DNA of 14,378 bases from CAIPVR01 sp049316905 (lineage in GTDB: Bacteria > Actinomycetota > Acidimicrobiia > Acidimicrobiales > Microtrichaceae), in NCBI GenBank assembly GCA_049316905.1, contig JBMOJH010000089.1, forward strand, positions 1 through 14,378, written 5' to 3'. Positions 7,104 to 13,195 of the stretch are shown here, one piece after another. Every line of letters begins with the position of its first letter. The first letter of the stretch is position 1. A program made the translations under genes and the position numbers. Under the pieces are notes generated by a model. The model had not been told where the DNA came from, ran no database searches, and worked only from the letters and a program-made list of their open reading frames with translations.

Positions 7104-7867
7104 GCCGGGTCGTCGTCGTCGGCGCCTCCAGCGGGCTGGGCCGCTGCATCGGCGTCGGCCTCGGCCGACGCGGCGACCGGGTGGCGCTGCTGGCGCGACG
7201 TGTCGACCTGCTGGCCTCGGCGGCCGACCGCGCCGGGCCCGATTCGTTCGCGGTCGCCTGTGACGTGACCGACGAGCACTCCTGCCGGGAGGCGGTGGCC
7301 GCCGCGGCGGAGCGCCTCGGGGGCCTCGACGCCGTGGTGTACTGCGTGGGCCTCGGGGTGCTCGCACCGGTGGAGGAACTCCGCAGCGACGAGTGGGAGC
7401 TGGCGTTCGCCACGAACGTCGTGGGCGCGTCCACCGTCACCGCCGCGGCCCTCCCGCACCTCCGGCGCTCCCGTGGCACGGTGGCGTACCTCAGCTCGGT
7501 GAGCGCCTCGCTCACCCCGCCGTGGCCCGGGCTCGCGGCCTACACCGTGACCAAGGCGGCGCTCGACAAGCTGGTGGAGGCCTGGCGGGCCGAGCACCCC
7601 GAGGTGGGCTTCACACGTGTCGTGGTGGGCGACTGCGCAGGTGGTGAGGGCGACGCGGCCTCGCAGCTCGCGGCCGGTTGGGACCCCGACACCTTCGCCG
7701 GGTACCTCTCGGTCTGGGCCGGACGGGGGTTGCTCGACGGGCACCTGCTCGACGTCGAGGAACTCGTGGAGGTGCTCCGCGTGCTGGTGTGCTCCGGGGG
7801 GACCGCAACCGTGCCGACCGTGGCGGTCACCCCGCGGGCCACCGCCGCGGGCCCGCACGGGCGATAG
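7100..7867 (+). CDS. SDR-family oxidoreductase, divergent C-terminus
   Basis: A 255-residue classical-like SDR. VVGASSGLG (6-14) is the nucleotide motif; two Arg after beta-2 (LLARR, 33-34) favour NADP(H), unlike its upstream neighbour. Asn106, Ser132/133 (LSSVSA), Tyr148 and Lys152 (YTVTK) complete the catalytic set, while the usual NNAG is YCVG. After the active site it departs from the classical pattern: the PG-T loop is replaced by VGDCAGGEGDAASQLAAG, and the C-terminus (DVEELVEVLRVLVCSGG) ends without the usual VDGG. The start is TTG at 7100, overlapping the upstream TGA, with no good Shine-Dalgarno sequence, so expression probably depends on translational coupling. Substrate unknown; the different cofactor preference suggests a separate step from the first SDR. 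Confidence 0.85.
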   Translation: MSRVVVVGASSGLGRCIGVGLGRRGDRVALLARRVDLLASAADRAGPDSFAVACDVTDEHSCREAVAAAAERLGGLDAVVYCVGLGVLAPVEELRSDEWELAFATNVVGASTVTAAALPHLRRSRGTVAYLSSVSASLTPPWPGLAAYTVTKAALDKLVEAWRAEHPEVGFTRVVVGDCAGGEGDAASQLAAGWDPDTFAGYLSVWAGRGLLDGHLLDVEELVEVLRVLVCSGGTATVPTVAVTPRATAAGPHGR

Positions 7868-7870
7868 CGT
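7865..7870 (+). promoter_or_regulatory. Possible internal -10 box
   Basis: TAGCGT overlaps the stop codon of the second SDR and lies 29 bases before the ATG of the third. It is identical to the hexamer at the leaderless lipoprotein gene (13046-13051, minus strand) and could start an internal transcript near 7877. No -35 is seen. A short hexamer like this can occur by chance. Confidence 0.2.
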
Positions 7871-7899
7871 CGCCGGGTCCGACGCAAGGGGGTCCGGAG

Positions 7900-8670
7900 A
7901 TGCAGCTCGAGGGTCGATCCGCGATCGTCACCGGGGGTGCCGGTGGCCTGGGCTCGGCGACCGTCCGCCGGCTCCACGAACTCGGTGCGGGCGTGGTGGT
8001 GTTCGACCGCGCCGAGGAGCCGACCCTCGCCCTCGCGGAGGAACTCGGTGACGGCGCGCTCGGCGTGGCCGGTGACGTGAACGACGACGCCGCAGTGGGC
8101 GACGCGATCTCCGCCGCGGCGTCCCTCGGCGAGCTGTCGGTGGTGGTCAACGTGGCCGGGGGCGCGGCGTCGGCGGGCCGGTTGGTGGGGCGCGACGGTG
8201 AGCCGCTCGACCGCTCGGGCTTCATCGACACCATGGCGATGAACGCGTTCGGCACCTTCAACGTGACCCGGCTCGCCGCGGCGGCGATGGCGGCGCGCCC
8301 GGAGGACTCCGAGGGTCGGCGCGGGGTGGTGGTGAACACGGCGTCGATCGCGGGCATGGAGGGCCAGGTCGGTCAGCTCGCCTACGCGGCGGCGAAGTCC
8401 GCGATCCTCGGGATGACCCTGCCGATGGCCCGGGACCTCGCTCCGCTCGGCATCCGGGTGTGTGCCATCGCCCCCGGCACGATGGGGACGCCGCTGATGG
8501 AGATGGCTCCCGAGCCGATGAAGGAGGCGCTGGTGGCCAGCATCGTGAACCCGAAGCGCATGGGGCGACCCGAGGAGTTCGCCGCTCTCGTGGCCGCGAT
8601 CGTCGACAACGACTACCTCAACGGCGAGAACATCCGCCTCGACGGGGCGCTCCGCTTCCCCCCTCGGTGA
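7900..8670 (+). CDS. SDR-family 3-hydroxyacyl-CoA dehydrogenase, HSD17B10 type
   Basis: A 256-residue SDR with every classical motif intact: TGGAGGLG (11-18), Asp36 after beta-2 for NAD, NVAG (84-87), Ser149, and YAAAK (Tyr162, Lys166). The ending DYLNGENIRLDGALRFPP (238-255) is the hallmark of the HSD10 group (type II 3-hydroxyacyl-CoA / 2-methyl-3-hydroxybutyryl-CoA dehydrogenase, which also oxidises hydroxysteroids), as is the insertion with REDSEGxRGVVVNTAS-like spacing at about 135-149. It probably oxidises a 3-hydroxyacyl-CoA, or a related secondary alcohol, with NAD+. AAGGGGG lies about 7 bases before the ATG. It follows the second SDR by 32 bases and precedes the PhyH gene by 8 to 38 bases depending on that start. 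Confidence 0.9.
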   Translation: MQLEGRSAIVTGGAGGLGSATVRRLHELGAGVVVFDRAEEPTLALAEELGDGALGVAGDVNDDAAVGDAISAAASLGELSVVVNVAGGAASAGRLVGRDGEPLDRSGFIDTMAMNAFGTFNVTRLAAAAMAARPEDSEGRRGVVVNTASIAGMEGQVGQLAYAAAKSAILGMTLPMARDLAPLGIRVCAIAPGTMGTPLMEMAPEPMKEALVASIVNPKRMGRPEEFAALVAAIVDNDYLNGENIRLDGALRFPPR

Positions 8671-8695
8671 GGGCGCCCGTGACGGGCCGGACCAC

Positions 8696-8716
8696 TACGC
8701 TGACACGCGTGTCAGC
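8696..8716 (+). promoter_or_regulatory. 18-bp perfect palindrome overlapping -10 and start of the PhyH gene
   Basis: GCTGACACGCGTGTCAGC (8699-8716) is a perfect palindrome. Its left end overlaps a TANNNT -10 box, TACGCT (8696-8701), and its right half contains the GTG at 8709. The -10 to GTG spacing of 7 bases is that of a leaderless transcript. A dimeric repressor (TetR- or GntR-like operators have this size and symmetry) bound here would block transcription. No regulator gene lies nearby. Confidence 0.55.
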
Positions 8717-9488
8717 CGGTGTGGAGCTCGACCGGGCCGTGGTCGACGGCTTCGAGGCCGACGGCTGGGCGCTGCTCCCCTCGGTGATCGGCCCCGACGA
8801 GGTGGCCCACGCCCGGGCCGCGTTGGTGGCGGCCGCGGCGGCCAGCGAGGCCCGCGGGTACCCCACCCGGATCGAGGCGCTCGACCCGGGTGGCCGCAAC
8901 GTGCGGATCTACGACCTCATCGACCACGACCCGGTCTTCGTCCACCTCGTCACCCACCCGACGGTGATCCCGTACGTCGAACGGTTCCTCGACGGCGACC
9001 TCGCCGTGTCGAACTTCACCGCCAACATCGCGCTGCCGGGGAGCGGGTCGATGAACGCCCACAACGACCAGTCGACGGTGATGCCGGAACCGTGGCCGGC
9101 GCGCTACGCCATGAACGCGATCTGGTGCCTCGACGACGTGGACGAGGGCAACGGCGCCACGCGCTACCTGCCGGGCAGCCACCGGTTCACGTGCTTCGCG
9201 GAGGTGCCCGAGGACCCGAGGGCCGGTATGGTCCCGTTCGAGGCGTCGGCCGGGTCGGTGATCCTGATGGACGGGCGCCTGTGGCACACCTCCGGCGAGA
9301 ACACCTCCGCCGACCGTGAGCGGGCGATGTGCTTCGCCCTCTACACGCGCTCGTTCCTCCGCCACCAGACCAACTGGTGGCGGGTGCTGTCGGAGGGGAC
9401 CCGCCGGTCGCTCGACCCGCAGCTCAAGGAGTGGCTCGGACTGCGCGGCGGGAACATGGCCCACGGCACCTACCTGGCGAGCACGTGA
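8709..9488 (+). CDS. Phytanoyl-CoA dioxygenase (PhyH) family Fe(II)/2-oxoglutarate oxygenase
   Basis: A 259-residue PhyH-like protein with a double-stranded beta-helix core. The facial triad reads His118 and Asp120 (AHND) and His193 (LWHTSGEN), with Arg205 as the likely 2-oxoglutarate carboxylate ligand (DRERAM). GATRYLPGSHR (149-159) and AGSVILMDGRLWH (181-193) are the usual core strands, and the N-terminal FEADGWALLPSVI is the family's opening. It probably hydroxylates an aliphatic carbon next to a carboxyl, CoA or amide group, supplying the alcohol the adjacent SDRs could oxidise (inference). Start: GTG 8709 fits a leaderless transcript; an in-frame GTG at 8679 with GAGGG 5 bases upstream would add ten residues and be translated from the operon message. 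Both may be used. Its stop codon overlaps the next ATG. Confidence 0.88.
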   Translation: MSAGVELDRAVVDGFEADGWALLPSVIGPDEVAHARAALVAAAAASEARGYPTRIEALDPGGRNVRIYDLIDHDPVFVHLVTHPTVIPYVERFLDGDLAVSNFTANIALPGSGSMNAHNDQSTVMPEPWPARYAMNAIWCLDDVDEGNGATRYLPGSHRFTCFAEVPEDPRAGMVPFEASAGSVILMDGRLWHTSGENTSADRERAMCFALYTRSFLRHQTNWWRVLSEGTRRSLDPQLKEWLGLRGGNMAHGTYLAST

Positions 9489-11218
9489 TGTTCGACCTCG
9501 TGATCTCGGGAGCCATGGTGGTCGACGGGACCGGCGCACCGGCGCGCACCGCGGACGTGGCCGTGCGCGACGGCACGATCGTGGAGGTCGGGCGGGTCAC
9601 CGGCCGGGCGCGGCGTCGGTTCGACGCCGACGGGGCACTCGTCACGCCAGGCTTCGTGGACATCCACACCCACTACGACGGCCAGGCCACGTGGGACCCG
9701 CACCTCACACCGTCGTGCTGGCACGGGGTCACCACCGCGGTGATGGGCAACTGCGGCGTGGGCTTCGCCCCGGTGCGGGCCGACCGTCACGACTGGCTGA
9801 TCGACCTCATGGAGGGTGTGGAGGACATCCCGGGCACCGCGCTCGCGGACGGTATCCGCTGGGGCTGGGAGTCGTTCGCCGAGTACCTCGACGCCCTCGC
9901 CGCGATGCCGCGCGCCATCGACGTGGGCGCGCAGGTCCCCCACGCCGCGCTCCGGGCCTTCGTGATGGGACCGCGGGCCGATGGGCCGGCCACCGACGAC
10001 GACCTCGCCGCCATGGCGGCCATGGTCCGGGAGGCGCTGCGCGCCGGCGCGCTCGGGGTGTCGACCGGCCGGACCGTGGGCCATCGCGACGCACGCGGCG
10101 AACTCGTGCCCGGCACCCACGCGGCGGAGGACGAACTCGCGGCCCTGCTCGCGGCGATGGACGACGTCGGTCGCGGGGTGTTCCAGGTGGTGCCCGCGGG
10201 CATCTCCGGTGAGATCGGTGGCGACGACCGCGGCGCGATGGACCGGGAGATGGAGTGGATCGTCCGTCTCGGCCGTTCGACCGGTCGGCCGCTCACGTTC
10301 CTGGTCATGGACGGTCCGCGCCACGGCCACGACTGGCGCGGCTGGTTCGACCAGGTCCGCCGGGCCAACGCTGAGGGCGCGATGATCCGCCCGCAGGTCG
10401 CGAGCCGGTGCTTCGGGATGCTGTTCGGGCTCCAGTCGGCCATGAACCCGTTCCGTTTCCGGCCGTCGTACCGGGCGGTGGCCGAGCTCCCGCTCGGCGA
10501 ACGGGTGGAGGTGCTGCGCCGACCGGAGGTGCGCGCCGGGGTCCTGGCCGAGGCGCCCGAGGTGACCGGTCCGCCGAGCATGGACCAGTACACCGAGCAC
10601 CTCTTCGGTCGGCTGTTCCCGCTCGGCCCGGAGCTGGACTACGAGCCGACGCGGGAGCGCAGCGTGGCGGCGCTGGCCGAGGCCGCCGGCACGGACCCGT
10701 GGGAGGTGCTCTACGACGCGTTCGTGGCCGACGGCGGCCGCAACTTCGTGCTGCACCCGATGATGAACTTCGGTGGTGGTTCCTACGACGGGCTCCACGA
10801 GATGCTCGCCGACCCGCTCACCGTGCAGGGCCTCGGTGACGGCGGGGCGCACTGCAGCATGATCTGCGACGCGTCGATGACCACCTACCTGTTGTCGTAC
10901 TGGGCGCGGGACCGCACCCGGGGGCCACGACTCGCGGTGGAGGAGGCGGTGCGCCGCCTCACCTCCGACCCCGCGCAGCTCTACGGCCTCGGCGACCGCG
11001 GGGTGCTCGCCCCCGGCCGTCGGGCCGACCTGAACGTGATCGACCTCGACGCCCTCGCGCTCGAACCCCCGGAACTGCTCCACGACCTGCCGGCCGGTGC
11101 CGGGCGACTGGTGCAGCGCTCCCGCGGCTACGTGGCGACGTTCGTGACCGGTCGCACGGTGGTGGATGCAGGTGAGCTCACCGACGAACGGCCCGGCTCG
11201 CTCGTCCGCGGCCGCTGA
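9488..11218 (+). CDS. Amidohydrolase, N-acyl-D-amino-acid deacylase (amidohydrolase_3) family
   Basis: A 576-residue TIM-barrel amidohydrolase flanked by a small beta domain built from both ends. Present: VDIHTHYDGQ with metal ligands His60 and His62, NCGVGFAP with Cys89 (bridging-ligand position in D-aminoacylase), GVSTGRTVGHR (190-200), GTHAAEDEL, and GLGDGGAHC with the catalytic-base position Asp451. The C-terminal HDLPAGAGRLVQRSRGY is also typical. Absent: the two second-site His of Alcaligenes D-aminoacylase (in THxR and SHHK motifs); the equivalent stretches read FQVVPAGISG and TFLVMDGP. This is a recognisable subfamily, so D-aminoacylase activity should not be assumed; it probably hydrolyses an amide, lactam or carbamate. 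TGATG overlap (ATG 9488) couples it to the PhyH gene, and it closes the rightward run. Confidence 0.87.
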   Translation: MFDLVISGAMVVDGTGAPARTADVAVRDGTIVEVGRVTGRARRRFDADGALVTPGFVDIHTHYDGQATWDPHLTPSCWHGVTTAVMGNCGVGFAPVRADRHDWLIDLMEGVEDIPGTALADGIRWGWESFAEYLDALAAMPRAIDVGAQVPHAALRAFVMGPRADGPATDDDLAAMAAMVREALRAGALGVSTGRTVGHRDARGELVPGTHAAEDELAALLAAMDDVGRGVFQVVPAGISGEIGGDDRGAMDREMEWIVRLGRSTGRPLTFLVMDGPRHGHDWRGWFDQVRRANAEGAMIRPQVASRCFGMLFGLQSAMNPFRFRPSYRAVAELPLGERVEVLRRPEVRAGVLAEAPEVTGPPSMDQYTEHLFGRLFPLGPELDYEPTRERSVAALAEAAGTDPWEVLYDAFVADGGRNFVLHPMMNFGGGSYDGLHEMLADPLTVQGLGDGGAHCSMICDASMTTYLLSYWARDRTRGPRLAVEEAVRRLTSDPAQLYGLGDRGVLAPGRRADLNVIDLDALALEPPELLHDLPAGAGRLVQRSRGYVATFVTGRTVVDAGELTDERPGSLVRGR

Positions 11219-11231
11219 CGCGACGGGGCAC

Positions 11232-11254
11232 CCGCCACTGTCAGTCGGTGGCGG
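11232..11254. terminator. Hairpin between convergent genes
   Basis: CCGCCAC (11232-11238) and GTGGCGG (11248-11254) form a perfect 7-bp stem with a 9-base loop. It begins 13 bases after the amidohydrolase stop codon and runs into the last codons of the convergent glycosidase. It could end both transcripts; there is no T tract. Confidence 0.4.
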
Positions 11255-12389
11255 TACCTCCGGGCCGTTCCCGCACCACCCGGGCGAACAGCTCGGTCTC
11301 GGCGGGGTCGTACGGGGTGCCGTCGGGGTGGAACAGCTCGTGGAACCACGGTGCGTCGTCGGGCGTCGGGCGGTTCCAGCTCGTCCACGGGTACTTCGTT
11401 TGGGTGCGCCCGTCGACGAGGCCCCACGTGTGGCAGCCCACCCCGCGGTCGCGGAACACCTCGATGAGTTCGACGGTGGAGCGGGGCCGGCCGAGCCATT
11501 CCGTGCACAGCAGCGGACGCCCGTACGCCGTGAGGTGGTCGATCGACGCCGCGAGGCGGCCTCGGGGCAGGTAGCTGTGGAACGTGATCACGTCGGAGCG
11601 CGTCAGCATGATCCGGTTGATCGGGTCGCCGCGTTCCAGCGCGCCGGAGACGCCGACGAACACCCCGGCGGTGAGGGGCTGGGAGGGGTCCGCCTCCTGG
11701 GCCCAGTCGACGACGCGGTCGAGGAGGCCCGTGGCCAGCCGGTACTTGTCGGCGCATCCGGTGCGGGGATACGCGATCTCCGGGCCGTTCGGCTCGTTGA
11801 ACAGGTCCCAGCACTGCACGCGGGGGTCGTCACCGAACCGGGTCAGCACCTCGTCGACGTACGGGCGTAGTTCCTCCCAGCGTCGAGGGTCGGAGAGGAT
11901 GGCAGCGCCGGGCGACTGCAGCCACATCGAGTTGTGCGTGCCCGGCCGCGGACCGGGTTGGGGACCGAGGCGGGCGACGGGGTTCCAGCACCCGTCGAGG
12001 AGGACGGGCATCGCGCCGATCCCGCGGCCGGCCGCGAGGTCGAGGACCTCGTCGAGTCGGTCCCAGAAGCCCGGCACCTCCGGCAGCAGATGGTGCAGGA
12101 ACAGCCGGATGCTGTTCATGCCGAGCTCCGCGGCCCAGCCGAGCTCCCGGTCGATCGTCGCCGGGTCGTAGGTGTCGGCCTGGAACATCTCGAGCTGGTT
12201 GCCCGCCGTGGACGGCATGAAGTTGCAGCCGACCAGCCAACCGGTCCGGTCCTGCCACGCGTTCGCCTGCTCCCGGCTCCAGCGCGCCTCGCTCGGGAGC
12301 GGGGCGGTCCAGCGGGCCGGGTAGGCGCCCTTCGCGATGTCGAGCCCGTGACGGAGGAGATGGGCGTACAGGTCGATGCGTGTCGGCAC
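11241..12389 (-). CDS. GH5-like (clan GH-A) glycoside hydrolase, cytosolic
   Basis: A 382-residue TIM-barrel glycosidase. The clan GH-A catalytic pair is visible: acid/base Glu199 in WDLFNEPNG at the end of strand 4 and nucleophile Glu297 in LLCTEWLGR at the end of strand 7. NSIRLFLHH (92-100), YVDEVLTRFGDDPRV and ITFHSY (268-273) are the expected barrel elements, and VGCNFMPSTAGNQLEMFQ (53-70) is a feature of a group often annotated as cellulase-family or 1,4-beta-xylanase-like. There is no signal peptide, so it probably acts on imported oligosaccharides; the exact sugar linkage cannot be told. The start is GTG at 12389, with AGGA 7 bases upstream. It lies 32 bases downstream of the lipoprotein gene in the same direction, so they may be cotranscribed. 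Confidence 0.87.
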   Translation of the reverse strand: MPTRIDLYAHLLRHGLDIAKGAYPARWTAPLPSEARWSREQANAWQDRTGWLVGCNFMPSTAGNQLEMFQADTYDPATIDRELGWAAELGMNSIRLFLHHLLPEVPGFWDRLDEVLDLAAGRGIGAMPVLLDGCWNPVARLGPQPGPRPGTHNSMWLQSPGAAILSDPRRWEELRPYVDEVLTRFGDDPRVQCWDLFNEPNGPEIAYPRTGCADKYRLATGLLDRVVDWAQEADPSQPLTAGVFVGVSGALERGDPINRIMLTRSDVITFHSYLPRGRLAASIDHLTAYGRPLLCTEWLGRPRSTVELIEVFRDRGVGCHTWGLVDGRTQTKYPWTSWNRPTPDDAPWFHELFHPDGTPYDPAETELFARVVRERPGGTATD

Positions 12390-12421
12390 GGTGGTGTCCT
12401 ACACCGCCGGCCGGGTCGTGG

Positions 12422-13039
12422 CTAGAGGCCCTCGGCCACCTGCTGCGCCGCGGTCTGGAGCTTGGCTGCGTCGACCGTGTCGCCCGACTGGCCGAGGGCC
12501 ACGGTGAGACCGTCCTTCTTGAAGAGGATCGTCTTGCCGGTGCCTCCGCCGCCGGTGCGGACGAACCGGTCGGCGAGCTTGCCGCCCTCGCCCACCGGGA
12601 CCGGCGTGGTCGGGCCGGCTCCGCCGAAGACGGTCTGGAGGTAGTCGATCCCGATCTCCGGCATGGGCACCGAGACGGCGAGTGAGACCTGACCGGTGGG
12701 CGAGGTCAATTCTCCCCACAGGCACGACGCGAACTGCGGGTTCTCCGGGTTGCGGGACTCGGCGCCCTTGGCGCCCGTGGTCGGCGAGCCGAGGAGGGCG
12801 GTGACCTGGTCGGCGGGCAGCAGCGCGCACACGTCGGCGGGGAGCTTCGCCGAACCCTTGCCAGCGGTGGTGGTGTCGCTCCCGTCGTCGGCCGACGAGC
12901 CGTCGGCGGGAGCGGTGGTGGTGGATGCCGTGGTGGACGCGGGGGACGACGAGTCGTCGGACCCACCGCACGCGGGCAGGGCCAGGGTCGCGGTCAGGAG
13001 GGCGGCGACGCCGAGGGTGGCTGGACGGATGTGGCCCAT
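12422..13039 (-). CDS. Small secreted lipoprotein, DUF3558-like
   Basis: A 205-residue lipoprotein: IRPATLGVAALLTATLALPAC gives a clean signal peptide with lipobox LPAC (Cys24), followed by a Ser/Thr/Asp linker (27-60) and a domain with VCALLPADQVTALLG (70-84) and FASCLWGE (103-110). Two mature Cys (71, 106) probably form a disulfide. The 'C.LL....V..LLG ... C.W' pattern resembles the DUF3558 lipoproteins of Actinobacteria, whose function is not established; assignment is by pattern only. The ATG at 13039 has no Shine-Dalgarno sequence but lies 6 bases after TAGCGT, so it is likely leaderless. It is followed by the GH5-like gene, and a role in carbohydrate binding is possible but unsupported. 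Confidence 0.87.
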   Translation of the reverse strand: MGHIRPATLGVAALLTATLALPACGGSDDSSSPASTTASTTTAPADGSSADDGSDTTTAGKGSAKLPADVCALLPADQVTALLGSPTTGAKGAESRNPENPQFASCLWGELTSPTGQVSLAVSVPMPEIGIDYLQTVFGGAGPTTPVPVGEGGKLADRFVRTGGGGTGKTILFKKDGLTVALGQSGDTVDAAKLQTAAQQVAEGL

Positions 13040-13043
13040 TCGG

Positions 13044-13160
13044 TCACGCTACCGGCGCGGGTGCCGTTCGCAGCGCGTCCGCCGTCGAGCCGATGAAGCG
13101 GGATGACGCGCGCCACGGCAGCCCTCGGTCTCGATGCCGGGCACGAGTGTCGCATCCCGC
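13044..13160 (-). pseudogene. Relic of a second alpha/beta hydrolase gene with internal deletion
   Basis: Two separated parts of the 923-1930 hydrolase locus are joined here. Leftmost, 13044-13108 encodes RFIGSTADALR and a final APVA-stop, matching RFIGSMADALR and PVPA-stop of the intact gene; a 16-base stretch, GAGCCGATGAAGCGGG, is identical. To the right, 13130-13159 matches the leader at 1951-1980 in 28 of 30 bases, including an exact run of 19 (GCCGGGCACGAGTGTCGCA). Between them CCACGG and CCTC also align with the start-codon region. About 0.9 kb of coding sequence with HGGG, Ser and Asp is missing, so no functional enzyme remains. The order leader then C-terminus, in the same orientation as the intact gene, argues for duplication followed by deletion rather than chance. 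Confidence 0.8.
13046..13051 (-). promoter_or_regulatory. -10 box for a leaderless lipoprotein transcript
   Basis: Reading leftward, TAGCGT is followed by GACCGA and then the ATG at 13039. The 6-base gap places the transcript start at or next to the A of the ATG, and there is no Shine-Dalgarno sequence. The hexamer overlaps the last codons and stop (GTA-GCG-TGA) of the hydrolase relic. Confidence 0.5.
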
Positions 13161-13195
13161 CCGGGTCGGCCGCGCTCCGGACCGGGTCGATCCGC

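Noticed and set aside
7612..7622. ACACGTGT palindrome inside the second SDR
   Set aside because: Short, inside coding sequence, and not associated with any promoter-like element.
9470..11083. Open minus-strand frame of 537 codons opposite the amidohydrolase
   Set aside because: Low-complexity composition typical of antisense frames; the plus strand carries the HxH, NCG and GDGGAH motifs.
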